This document shows, piece by piece, positions 23,601 to 34,968 of a stretch of 64,000 nucleotides of DNA (the first letter of the stretch is position 1; every line of letters begins with the position of its first letter). Below the pieces are notes generated by a model that saw nothing but the letters and a program-made list of their open reading frames with translations, was not told where the DNA came from and made no database searches. The stretch comes from Plectrocnemia conspersa. Lineage: Eukaryota > Arthropoda > Insecta > Trichoptera > Polycentropodidae. The position numbers were made by a program, and so were the translations under genes. The stretch is from contig VTFK01000076.1 in the NCBI GenBank assembly GCA_009617715.1, positions 434,001 to 498,000 on the forward strand, written 5' to 3'.

Positions 23601-26600
23601 CGATTGGTCCAAACATTTTGAACTATGTGAATGTATGGAAGCGTTGCCGTCGCACACGTCATCACTGTATGCGACGCGTGCATGCCACGAACGCGGCTAT
23701 GTGTCGAAAAAAGTATCATCGCAAGTGTGCTTATTGTGGAAAAAAATCAAAAATAGAGGAAGTTTCATCTCAAGAATATGAACATTGAATTTCATAGGTT
23801 TTCTCTCTATGAAATTTACTTAAGCAGTCCTACGATATGTTCAATTGGTAAAAACAAAACTAAAATCAAGGTATATGTACACAATTGTGGAAAAGTGTAA
23901 TCGAATTGTTTCGAAAAAATAATAATATTGTAATAGACGAAATGAAAAGATCTCTCACAACATGGATAGAAAATCAGCACAAAAAGGTTATCCTTGTAAG
24001 TCTATTGATTATTCAAGATATAGCTCTTAGCTTGTATGAAGATTGAAAAATATATTAAAAGAATAATCTGCTACCGAATTCCACCCAAGTAAGGACTGGT
24101 TTGAAAAATTAAAAATGAGGGCTGCCAGTGCAGATAAGGTAAGCACTCACAACTTTATTTCCACGTTCTCCAAAATCATCAAGGATGGATATTCTCCTTG
24201 TTTAATATTCAATGTAAATAAAATGGAACTGTTTTGGAAAAAGATGCCTGCACGTACATACTTGCCCCTGGACATAAATGTGATTTCAAATTGAAACTAA
24301 TACTAATTTATCAAGTAAAAAATCATTCAGCGTTGAAAGGAAAAAATAAATAAATACTTCCAGTCACCTGGAAATCAAATAAAAAAAGGCTGCCACTGAA
24401 AACTTTTTAAAGATTGGTATAATCTTTACTTTGTGCCAGCCATTAAACAATATTGTAGAGAATAATTTAACATTTAAAGTATTATTGCTCTTAGAAAATA
24501 CTCCTGGACAGTAGGGTAATAGAGAAAAATACAGCATGTTACAGATCTCTTTATCAAGAAAAGAAAAAGATTTGCGCTATACAGTCATTTATTGTCACAT
24601 CTAAGTAAATTCCGTAATTTTTGTATTTATAAATGTATTATTTTGTTTTGTATTGTATGTATTCATTCTAAAATAAATATTTAAGAACGAGTTTTTACAT
24701 TGCTCTACTTTTCTAGTCAAATTTCGTCAACATTTCCAGGAACCGATCATAAACGAAAGTTTAGGACTGCTTGTATATAGCATCGGATTAAGATTTCAAT
24801 TATAAATTGTTATCTTCATATCCCTTATTTTGTACGCACAGTGTGAATTTCAGTTTATAAAGATAAAATATTTAATTTTGTGTGAGAATAATGTGATTAA
24901 GACAACTCGGCACCAGAAAACTCAACAATGCATTAAATGTTCTTATTAGTCATTTAAATTTGAAATAATTTTTGATACATAATTATTACTACAAATATTA
25001 TAATTGGTTCATTTATATACTTTTTATAAAATATTGGAATGCAAATTAATTAATTTAACTCAGTTTACTGAAAAATATAGATATCTATGTTGATTGCCTT
25101 ATATTAATTTCTTTCTCAAATTGAAAGCTGCTGGTGTTTTTTTGCCAATTTCTCTAGTATGTATTTAATACATACATATGTATGAGCAATATCTGAAAAA
25201 TATTGCGATATTTATTTAAAATATTACGCACAAGCGCACGTTATATCTACAAGCATACGGATGTATGTAATATATACATACCACAAAATTTGACAAATAC
25301 CAACAGCTGCTTTACAATATGAAAAAGAATAGTAAAGCAATTAAAATGAATATGTATGTTTTTCTTTTAATTAATATTCAATTCAGAAATCACAGTCAGT
25401 AAACAGCATTTTATTGATTAACTCTCGTCGAATAGTGTAATTTTAATATTTATTATTAGTATTTTATTATTGCGGTTCTGGTCCTTAAATTCTGATTGTG
25501 ATACCCAGAATATTAAAAATTTTTTTACGGAAATAAAAGGTCAGTAACCAAAAGGCTTTATTCCGAACACAAATAATTCTCATATTTATGATTACCCTAA
25601 GTAATGTCATTTTTTAGGATAGTAATTGTTTCGTCTAAAATATTTATATAATAGTCATCATCTTCACTACATTCAAAATAATTTTTCTGGATTATAAATT
25701 TAAAAAAATACACTCACTTAATATATAATTTACTAATAAATTATAAAACCAATGAAATGTATGCATAGTCCAAATAAGAATGGATTACTGCAGAAATACA
25801 CAATATGTTTACGGCGATACATCACAACACAGACTATTGTATCAAGCACCCATAAAAATTGGCCTCTTTTTAAACCGTTCCCTGATATTTACAATAAAAA
25901 AAATAATATCAAAATATATCTAAATTATTTGAAAAACAGCTTGAAAAAAAAATGTCGAGTCCACCTCGACATAGGACTTAATTTATTTTATATATTTTTA
26001 ATTTATTGGTATTATTTTCAATAAATATGATTTTATTCATTATTTTTCCAGTTATATATATATAAATATTTAACTATCTGGGGTACCTCAAAACAACGAA
26101 AGATCGACCGATCCGCTCAAAGGATGTATTATATACAACATTTCTTAGCAGAAGACGAGAACATTCGTCTCGTGGCGCTTTATTCGTTACAATTGCACAA
26201 CACCTGAAAAATCGAAAATCACAGATTAGGTTATCCGATAAGATTTTCCTAATTTCAAATTAATATTGTGATAAAAATGTAAAATAAAATTGAGCTAGGT
26301 TGTGCACAATTACATTTATTGATTGTTAGTTTTAATGGTAGTTTTAAATCAATAAAATAGATGTCACTGATTTAGAGACATTGATTTCATGTCTGGTGTC
26401 TAATTTCTCACTTAGTAGTGTTTACCCTGTTGTTACTCATTGTTGTTGTAGTTCAAAATCTAAGAGTTGTTTGATAAGCGACGCAACGACGACAAGGTGA
26501 AACTTCAATGACTGGTGATAATAATTTTGACACTCGATTACACTCGACGTGCTTTTTTTAGTATTGGCTTTCATATTATTTCTTTTAAATGAAATGTTAT

Positions 26601-27444
26601 CATATTAGTTCTTTAACACTAGATTTACGGAGCCCGTCAAATTGACGGGTTTCTGATTTGATTTATATCAAGACAGTATTTTTTCTGCGTTTTTTTAGGA
26701 CTTTTTATTTTTTAAAATCTGGTCACTGTATACTATTTTTATGACACCGGTCAAATTGAGGTTAAGTTTGGCGTCAAGTGAAATATTCGCAAAGCTGGCT
26801 ATATTTTATCAAAGGGTTTGTATCCGGTTTATAAGTAGTCAATGACAATCAGTGGAATAATATTTTTTATATGGTTTTGAAATGTAACTTTTAAATTATA
26901 TTTTTAAGACTTAAATAATCGACTTTGCACTTAGGTTTTTGATTTAATTTCGTGTATAGCTTTGATAATATAATATTTGACATTCACATAATCACATATT
27001 TGTACACTTTCACAATGATAAGGATAAAAGGATTTGTAATAAAGTATTTTCATAATAACAATTATAATAGATTCTGATAACCAACAAGTTTAGAAATGAA
27101 TAAAATTGTGTTAATAAAAATGTTCATTTGTCATAAATAAAAACAAAGGAAAGTTTGGAGCGGAAGAAAGAATTGGGCTCGACGATTACCTGGGGGTCCG
27201 GCGTTGGAGGGCGCAGCCTCCGGAAGTTCCCAAGTAGACTCGCCCGAAAGCCTGTTCCAGAAGTAGACACGGTTCTCTCTGCGAGACCAGAACTTGCGCC
27301 AGCCTAGCTGAAGCAGTTCGGCGGGAAGCTCCTCGGCGAAGGCGCCGGCGAGCGGGGGCCCCGCGGGAGTCTGCGGTGCTTGCGGCGACTCCGCCTCGGC
27401 GGGGCAGCCTCCCAAGTCGAGGGCCCCGCCGCTCCCGCGCTCAT
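20672..27444 (-). CDS. Pcif1: PCIF1, cap-specific adenosine N6-methyltransferase, six exons
   Basis: Exons, in order of transcription: about 27444-27190, 23021-22447, 22375-22058, 21983-21706, 21626-21357 and 20924-20672 (stop TGA). Every junction is GT/AG and the phases agree, giving about 640 residues (human PCIF1 has 704). Exon 1 encodes a WW domain ([18 protein letters not shown] ... STWELP), which binds the Ser5-phosphorylated tail of RNA polymerase II. Exon 2 begins [14 protein letters not shown] and carries the family's helical region ([20 protein letters not shown]). Exon 4 has [19 protein letters not shown] and exon 5 [15 protein letters not shown], with the catalytic NPPY at 21583-21572, then FIVFLKEW. 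Exon 6 ends in an arginine- and proline-rich tail. The enzyme makes m6Am beside the mRNA cap in the nucleus. Exon 1 has no in-frame ATG, so the true start is unresolved. Confidence 0.93.
23930..24525 (+). pseudogene. Tigger/pogo-type transposase remnant
   Basis: Conceptual reading in broken frames recovers, in order, [68 protein letters not shown] and HSALKGKNK followed by [10 protein letters not shown]. These correspond in order to the DNA-binding (CENPB-type) end and the first part of the DDE domain of Tigger transposases. The usual IFNVDET is IFNVNKM here, so the first catalytic aspartate is lost, and several stops and frameshifts are present. It is a dead copy inside Pcif1 intron 1, in the orientation opposite to the gene. 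Terminal repeats were not found. Confidence 0.85.
26220..26480 (+). repeat. SINE fragment (shared 3' tail)
   Basis: It contains AAAATTGAGCTAGGTTGTGC, then a TTTTAAATCAATAAAATAGA block, ATGTCACTGATTT, CATGTCTGGTGTCTAATTTC and CACTTAGTAGTG in the same order as in the copies near 33.5, 34.3, 34.8 and 40.8 kb. The tRNA-like head is missing or too decayed to see. Confidence 0.6.
26613..26770. mobile_element. piggyBac-like end with palindrome, probably truncated
   Basis: TTAA at 26613-26616 is followed by CACTAGATTTACGGAG and then the perfect palindrome CCCGTCAAATTGACGGG (26633-26649). A partial second copy, CCGGTCAAATTGAGG, lies near 26746-26760. A TTAA followed by a short palindrome is common at ends of small piggyBac-type elements. 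I could not find the matching right end. Confidence 0.35.
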
Positions 27445-27810
27445 CGCCGCGGCCGCGGACTACGAACGCGCTCGACGCGGCGGCGGTGTTGCCATTTCCG
27501 AGCGGGATTTATTTACGTTCAGACCGCCGATCGACCGCTAGCGAGGCGGACGCTTCCGACGATATGTCTCCGCTCGGCCGAGATCTCGCCTCTTTTCGCA
27601 CTGCGCCGCGACTCTTTCCGCGGCTCGTTCTACCGTGCGCGGCTCTTTTCGATCTTTTCGCTCTGATCGCTCCGATCGCTCCTTTCGACGCGTAGCAGCA
27701 AAAACGAATCGTATCGAAAACTTAGTGTTGCCATGTCGAGCGCACGCAACGAAACAAAGGCGGCTAGCTGTCACCGTTACCTCCTTTCCAGCCATCTGCT
27801 TCGACAATTT
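27445..27810 (-). promoter_or_regulatory. GC-rich Pcif1 promoter and 5' leader region
   Basis: An abrupt GC- and CpG-rich block just upstream of the WW exon, falling back to AT-rich DNA after about 27,810. It contains clustered GATCG/TCGATC motifs; on the minus strand GCGATCGGAGCGA (plus-strand 27667-27679) is followed by another GCGATC. Minus-strand ATGs occur at 27444, 27495 and near 27795 but none is in frame with the WW exon as sequenced. The 89-codon open frame at 27538-27807 is very basic and low-complexity and is more likely leader sequence than a protein. Confidence 0.55.
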
Positions 27811-27819
27811 AATTAAATA

Positions 27820-30800
27820 ATACTATTATTATTTATTCAAACATATATATATATATTTTTTAGGTAACCAGACAACTAAATACAGGGACGGTTGCACACA
27901 GTGGAAAATCAACACACCGACAATTGAACGAAATCATTTTACCATCGTGAGGTGAATGAGCTTTTTTTATTATGTCATGATCATTTGATAAACTAATTTA
28001 TTTATCTAGCTAAATAATTTAAATATTTGTGACAAAGATAAAACGAGCATTGGTAGAGTACAATATTAACATAAAAGTAACCTATAGTCATTTTTGGATT
28101 ACAATTCAATTTTAAAAATGCTCTATTACTCTTTATACAAAACAAATAAACGCCTACATCACTCTTTTCATTATTAAAAAAATCAAGTGCAAAAAACTAT
28201 TTGGAAATTACATGTTTTTACTATTTTTATGTACATGTTTTGAAATAAATTAAACGTTTTATATTATATATAAAACATGTTGAATGCTATGCTAAATATA
28301 TACAAATATTACGTTTCGTGATAATTCTATCACAGCAATTATATTTTTATTTTGCTTATTATGGTTTACCTTAATACTACCCCTCTCCCTATTTAATATT
28401 TTTCCAACTTCTGAAATATGAAAATTAAATAAATTTAAAAATTTTAATTATAATAAATAATTACATATTTATATACTAATTTCAAATGCTTCTCCATACT
28501 GCGCTGTGGGGTATAGAACTATGAAATTATGCCATTGTCCTGATCCGATTTTTGTTTTCATTCACTTTGCTATATATTTAAACCAGGCGCGGGTGGTGAG
28601 ATACTTTCCCTCTCGATCGCTCGCTTGTTACGTGACGAGAGTGAGTGAGAAATAAGAGCATGCGGTCAGTACGCCCTTATCTCTTATTGGCTTGCTTTAG
28701 AACAGCATTCTTGAACGTTGGCGTCCTGTTCGCAACAGTTAAGAATAAGGGTTAAAATCGCGACTCTCTTAAAGATTTTCATCCAGCAGGCGATAGCCAC
28801 CGAACATCGACGGATTGTCGACACCGCCTCTCAGATCCATTAAGTATATGCGACGCCTTTTTTAGACGGGAAAATACTTCTTTATGGCAGAGGACATCGA
28901 ATGGATATCAGGAATAGTTTTAATCTGCGCATATGGTATGCTAGGGAGACTTATATACAGTCATTCTCCTGAAAGCAATTGTCGGGGCTTAATTAACTGC
29001 GCAACTGCGGTTTTGTTAACAAAACTTCTGTACTCGAAATCATTACTTTCTTAAGTATCCTGCTTAATACGTGGAGTATTTGAAATTAATAAGTTAATGA
29101 AATTCTTAATCTAAAGAGGTAGCACACCTTATAATCTTAAATCCAAATGTAGTTCTGTGAGAGTATGGCATATTACTATAAATTATGGTCGATTTTAATT
29201 TACAAAATAACAAAAATCGAATCGTGGGAACTTGACTTTATACGCAGGAATCTTTCTTTGGCAGTAGAGTGGACATAGGCATTATCTAGAATCTAAACTC
29301 TAGATTTTATATGACGGAAAGATGAAATACTAAGTAATTTGCGGCGTAACGACGGTTCTGAGGGTGCAGTCGTTAGTCGAGTAGTATACCTACATAATTG
29401 CGTTCGCGACCTAACTCCGACGGTAATAGAGCGACAAATTAGCGCAGGACTGTGTGTATTCAGCTCGCGGTACTTTTGAAATAAAACGACAGACAGGATG
29501 AGGTTTAATGAATTATTAAAAAAAGGATTCAGCCATTAGGCAGGACGCGCGTTCGCGGTCGAGCGGTTAAATCCTTTTCGGTTTGAAAGAAAATTCAATT
29601 ATGTCACAAGTAAATCGTCTCGAATTTCAATCGGGATAATTGAGGTAATGTTTCATGATTGGAGTTGTTCATTTTTGGTATTAAGTAAATTACATGTAAA
29701 GGGGTCTAAACGTTTGTTTTTTATATTACATGAACATATATGTATTATAATCATAATGTTACATAAAAATGTATTCTTTAGATTCTTCAATATTAGCATT
29801 TTTATGTGTTGTATATTGATCAAGTTAATGACAGTCTATCTTATGTATTTTAACCCTTTAGTTGTCGAGATTTTTTAAATTAGTATCCACTATATACGTA
29901 TTACATAATAATACAAAATATGTTCAATAAAAAATGTCATTTGACTCTGAAACTAATAACATAGAGTCCATTAAAAATATATCTGAATTTTTCATAAATT
30001 ATCCGGAAATTGTTGCCAAAGTAGCAAAATTAAAGCTCGAATTCATCGAAACGTTTTTCTATATTTTTTAATTTTTAATTCACTTTATTTTTCCACAATT
30101 AAAATTATAAATGAAAACAGCCACGTAATGCGTTTAATTACAGCAATGCTATGAAATGCTACACAAGATAATCTTAATAGAAAAATCCCGGGACAGAATC
30201 CCTAAGGTCACGGAATTTTAAATATAATACATCAGCAAGGCTTTAACATGTTACAAAATTATTTTTTATTAAAGATAGTATTTTTTGCTTATGATTAATT
30301 GAATTATTTTCCATGATTCGAACGAGCGAGATGCGTTATAAATTATTGTGGAAATGCGGACGCAAACTAGTTACGGCCGATATTAATTTGTTTCTAACGC
30401 TGGTCGTCTCGTGATCAGAGCCCATTATCGCTCCAACTTGGTTTCATGCCGTTTCTTTTTGGTGAAATATATTTTAAACTAATTAAATGAAAATAAAAAC
30501 AAACGTATAAATCTATAAGGCCAAAGAGCCGCCACCCGCGGGGGGCTAACCGATTACAGAAATCTTTGATTGGCGCGGGAAGACCTTTACTCATAGTACC
30601 TTTTTCACTCTTGTGCCTGAATGCATGTTATAGCCTCGTCGATTTTAACCATGTATCATGCTTATAAAGTTGGCGCCTATGAAATGTCAGATTTTTATTA
30701 AAATAATTTTACTGCGTATTCAATATTGGACAAATGATCAGGCTTGAATTATACATCAAATATTCACGTCTGAATAACTTGTGCAGAAAAAATCCATGAG

Positions 30801-32360
30801 ATTCCTCAATTTCATGCGGAATTACGTGAATAAATAAATAAAAAAATACGAGATATTAAAATTTTATTTTTATTGTAAAAAATTCTTAAGATTATTTTTT
30901 TGGATACTCGATCTTTCAATCACTACAAATAACTAATTCAACAGCATATTTCTGTTTATTGTTACAAATGAACCAATTATTTCAATTTGATAAAATCAAT
31001 TATGTATATTGCTGTCCCTGTTGAATGCTTCTCTCGGAATCCTGATTGAACTGCTGTCAGTAATATATAATTTTCAACAAAATCTTTTCACTGACAACTT
31101 TGAGTTTTTATTTTAAGAAATTTTATTAATGAGTCAGTAATACTATCTGGTATATATTTTAATACTTATATATGTTTATGTGTATCCATTTGAAAAAAAA
31201 CCACTTATAAGCTCGTACATCACACACTTAAATTAAATTACAAGTTTTACATAAAATAATGAAAATAAATAAATTACGAATGTATTTGAAAATTAATTTC
31301 CTTGATTTAAAATCACACCAAGATTTTAAATCGTTATCTCTTCTCACTTAAATGTTTATACATACAAACGTTGTATAAATAAATAAACATTGAAAACCAA
31401 ATTGATAGACCTCCCGTCGATACGACACATAAACTACAATCGTGGCGCTCATGCGACACATTACCGTTCAAAATATCTGCAGTATAAATTCGATCACAAT
31501 ACCTAAATTTGCATACATATTATTTTTTTACAAACCTAATTTAATTTTTATACAAACAACGGTATCTGAAGTATTTTTGCATATATTTTGATATATCATA
31601 AATATGAACGATTCGCATATCTGACCGATGAAATTATGAATTCATGTCCGATTCCAGACCATCCGGCTGTAGGGCGTAATATATGGTCCATAAAGATGGT
31701 GTGCGAAAGCTCGAAACATCACATCCGAAAACGAAAACAAATCGCGAATCATTGAGCGTAGGAGGCTCTGTGTTTTTATAATGCGTGCATCTGCTCATTC
31801 TTCATCGCCAAGTATCCATATGAATGTGAATAATGTATGTTGTATTGTATTTTTGCCTATCCCGAGGTCATATTTTAATATCGCTAATTGGCCGCTCGTT
31901 CGAACAATGCGCGATTAATTTGCCGATCAATTCATATAAATCAGGGATATGAATGGAATCAATTAAAAACGAAAACGAAAAAAATATAAGCTTTGATATG
32001 AAATTATTATTAAAAATATTTATTAGAAAATGTTTAATACGAAAGGTTAGTGGTAGGTATTAATTAAAATTGAACTAGTATTTTAGAAATAGTATTTATA
32101 AATAATAATTTAAAATAAAATTACATCATTAACTACAGATTAGATTGTCCTATATGTTTTAATCTTGTGAATATCTTGGAATAAATAAAGTTCGGCTCAG
32201 GGTAAAACAGTATACGAATTACGATTAGTTAGATGAAACAATTACATAATATTCATTTTGTACAAGTTCTTAAATCAGCACACATCAAAACATATAGCGG
32301 CACAGTCGCCGCATTATTAAAATAAATTACTCAACATATAAATAATATTATAATATATTG
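27820..32360. other. Gene-poor AT-rich DNA with GC-richer islands
   Basis: No coding region supported. Two islands stand out: 28,570-28,870 and 29,340-29,480. Weaker ones lie near 30,400-30,600 and 31,640-31,920. TTAACCCTTTAGTTGTCGAG near 29,849 looks like a piggyBac-type end but has no partner. The rest is AT-rich filler. Confidence 0.45.
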
Positions 32361-32366
32361 TTTTCG

Positions 32367-32440
32367 ACCATCGTGACGCATTGGGGTAACCTGTTAGATT
32401 ACGATGGTTTTAATTGAATCTAAGTAAATAAATAAATTAT
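32367..32440 (+). repeat. Dispersed hairpin repeat, copy 1
   Basis: An imperfect inverted repeat (ACCATCGTGA ... TTACGATGGT) encloses GCATTGGGGTAACCTGTTAG and is followed by a (AAAT)n-like tail. A second copy lies at 49,772-49,838. The A-rich tail suggests the 3' end of a retroposed element. Confidence 0.6.
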
Positions 32441-32539
32441 ATTAAAGGTATTCATTAGATCCGATTGATTTGCCAAGTTGGTACAGATTTACCCCATTAT
32501 AACGCATTGGGCTTACGCCTGCAGGTTAAAACGGAATAT

Positions 32540-33350
32540 TATAAAAAAGTCAAGTAATAATATTTTTATGAACATGTTAATTTTCGGTAAGGTTAGCTTT
32601 CAGGTGATTAATTATTATTAGTGTAATTGTTTAGCTGTGAATTAAAATCTACTGATTAGTTACTTCTATAATACAAATATTTTTCGCATGCGAAAGAGTT
32701 TTGAAGAAAGTCCCGGAAAACGAGACAAAACAAATCTAGTTCAATAGTCTCGATTTGCGAGAATTCCGAGGAATTGATTTTCCTTTGCTTATCGATAAAA
32801 ATCTTCGATTTTTTTTAATAAATATTTGTATGAATATATGTGTTTAAAATCATACATATTTATTTGTTAAAAAATAGTTAGAAGGCATATTTTTTATTAT
32901 TTATAACAATTACAAAAAACAATTATATGTATTATATAATATTATACAAATCAGCAATTGTAAAATTGTAATATAAAATAAGTTTTTAGAAATACTAAGG
33001 CAATGATCGAATCAGACAATCTACCAATTTTCGTAGTGAACACTCCTGCCGTCGAGAATACTCGCTCGCTTTCCGTTGATGTTGACTGAATTGTGAGCAA
33101 AGAGTTTGAGTAACTTGGTTGGTTGCAAAGTCTTAATTGTTTTTTACCGGAACAATATTCTGGTGCTTGATTAGTTTTCTGTTTAATTCTTCTTCGATTC
33201 TCAGCGTGATATTAATAAAATCGTCATCAATATTATTTTTATTAATTATTTCAATATCTAATTCCAAACCATCCAAAATATACAAAAATCGTTCCAATAA
33301 ATCTTCCCTATTATATAAATAGTTTTTTGGGATCAACGTTGAAAATAGTT
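32540..33350 (-). pseudogene. hAT transposase fragment, copy 1
   Basis: On the minus strand, from about 33,100 down to 32,980, the sequence reads STESERVFSTAGVFTTKIGR followed by LSDSIIALVFLKTYF. This is the C-terminal dimerisation signature of hAT transposases (SERVFS-AG ... R-LS ... L-FL). Upstream in the same orientation is an acidic open frame (33336-33133) ending NNIDDDFINITLRIEEELNR, probably more of the same protein. There is no complete catalytic domain. A diverged copy of the whole block lies at about 43,695-44,365. Confidence 0.75.
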
Positions 33351-33504
33351 TTCATTACCGACATAGTCAGGCTTTTGTAAAAAATATATTAAATTAATGA
33401 TTTCATTCTAAATTAAATTCCCAGCTTGATTTGATTCTGACATAAATCTACGGTTATTTAATTTTTATTTTATAAAATAATTAGTCTTCATAATATATCA
33501 GAAT

Positions 33505-33900
33505 ATAGCAGTACAATAGATGAGTCGCTGACTATTGACCTGAAAGATCTGGGTTCGAATTTCATATGGACCTTAGTGATTTTCAACTTTTATCGTATCT
33601 GGGAGATCGAAATTATTGATTATTATATACTTATAATTCCAATTGATCATCACATATTAAGGTTTTCTAGTTTCTTAGTTTTATGGATAAATATCGTAAT
33701 GAGTATATAAAATCAAGCTAGGTCGTACATATTAAGTATTGAAAATTCTCTAATAATGAGCTATTTGAGCTCATTCATAATATTTTATATTTGTAAAAAA
33801 TAGTGTTTAAATCGTGTGATATATAGTACGTTTATCTATTACATAATACAATATTAAAATCTCAGATTAATTGTAATAAAAAATAAACGAATTTTGTGGC
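33505..33900 (+). repeat. tRNA-derived SINE, copy A (most complete)
   Basis: A tRNA-like head (GAGTCGCTGACTATTGACC, then a B-box-like GGGTTCGAATTT at 33551-33562) is followed by TTTTATCGTATCTGGGAGAT, ATAAATATCGTAATGAGTAT and AAATCAAGCTAGGTCGTACA. The order matches the other copies. It would be transcribed by RNA polymerase III when active. Confidence 0.7.
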
Positions 33901-34234
33901 ATAATTTTTTTTTGCATTGCATTATTATTAATCCCTAAAGATTTTTTAAAGTTCTAGTTTTTACCTATTTTGATTTACATAAAAAATCATTCTAAATTTT
34001 TAAGAGTCAGTTCATAAAAACATAATATAGGCCTAAATTACACTTTAAAGTCTCATATAAAAGGGTAGTTATTATTTTAATACTTACTCCAAATATATTA
34101 ACATGTTCCCTTCTATGATTTTCTTATGTGTAAAAAAATATTTTATATTTATAGAAATATATATGTAATAATACGTATAATTTTTTAAACTGCTGCAGGA
34201 ACAATATTATTACTGTTTTTATTTCATTGATTTT

Positions 34235-34470
34235 AAAAAATCTGTTGCCCAGTGCGTTACAATAATATAATATAAACACAATAAAAAAATATATTGAAAT
34301 CAAAGTCTGTAAATCAGTGACATCTGTTTATAAATTATTATTACAACTTACTATAAATATATAGCACTATGGACGATCTAGCTAATTTTGATTATTCATC
34401 ACGATATTCATTCGTGAGATTAGGAAAATCTAGGAAAAGATTTCAATTATTTAAAAAATATAAATATTTT
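34235..34470 (-). repeat. SINE fragment, copy B
   Basis: The reverse complement reads GAATATCGTGATGAATAATC, then AAATTAGCTAGATCGTCC, ATGTCACTGATTTACAGACT and a TGTAACGCACTGGG end. It holds the 3' two-thirds of the family without the tRNA-like head. Confidence 0.65.
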
Positions 34471-34734
34471 TTTTGTATAAATCATTCTCAGTATATTTTT
34501 CTAACATAAAATCAATAAAATACATTATCTAAGACTAAAATAGAGAATAAAATTAATTAAATTTAATAAATGAAAATTATCTATATGTAGTATGCTAATA
34601 ATTTTATTATACATAATTCCATTGAAAAACTATTTATCTAATTTTAATTTGGTATGTACACGTTAATAATTATTATTGTGGTAATTTTATTTTAAGCTCT
34701 TAGAACAATATATAATATTTTTTAAATTAGTGCT

Positions 34735-34965
34735 AAAAGTCAGTGACTAATACCTAAAAGACATGGGTGAAATATCGTGATGAAGAAATAAAATAAAATT
34801 AAGCTAGCTTTTTGTATATTGACAACCGTAGATTGTAAGCCGTAATTATAGTTTAAAATTAATAAAATACATGTCATTGATTTGAATCCGATTTTTCATG
34901 ACTTACTTTGTAGTTGTTGATTGTATTGCCCCCATTGTAACATTGCATTTATTATAATTTGATCT
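34735..34965 (+). repeat. SINE fragment, copy C
   Basis: A short head remnant (CAGTGACTAATACCTAAAAG, ACATGGGT) joins directly to AAATATCGTGATGAAGAAAT, AATTAAGCTAG, ACATGTCATTGATTT and CCCCCATTGTAACATTGC. An internal deletion has removed the middle of the element. Confidence 0.65.
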
Positions 34966-34968
34966 GGA

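Larger units (their letters stand above)
23030..27180 (-). other. Pcif1 intron 1 (4.2 kb)
   Basis: Donor CCAG|GTAATC at 27190/27189 and acceptor TTATAG at 23023-23022 join in phase to give ...[10 protein letters not shown]. The match of this junction to the human protein order (WW, then a KR-rich segment) supports direct splicing, although a small extra exon cannot be excluded. The intron holds a Tigger-like remnant (about 23,930-24,520), a SINE tail (about 26,220-26,480) and a piggyBac-like end (26,613). The open frames at 23179-23475 and 23527-23781 show no recognised domain. Confidence 0.7.

Noticed and set aside
23527..23788. Two overlapping plus-strand frames with Cys/Arg/Lys residues
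   Set aside because: Some zinc-finger-like spacing (CAYCGKK) but no complete motif; probably decayed transposon or chance.
27376..27820. Plus-strand and minus-strand Arg-rich open frames in the Pcif1 promoter
   Set aside because: GC-rich low-complexity sequence keeps frames open by chance; no homology pattern or start context.
29849..29880. TTAACCCTTTAGTTGTCGAG as a piggyBac-type end
   Set aside because: No matching inverted repeat with TTAA was found nearby.
33530..33600. Possible tRNA gene
   Set aside because: A tRNA-like B box but no complete acceptor stem; repeated elsewhere as part of a SINE.
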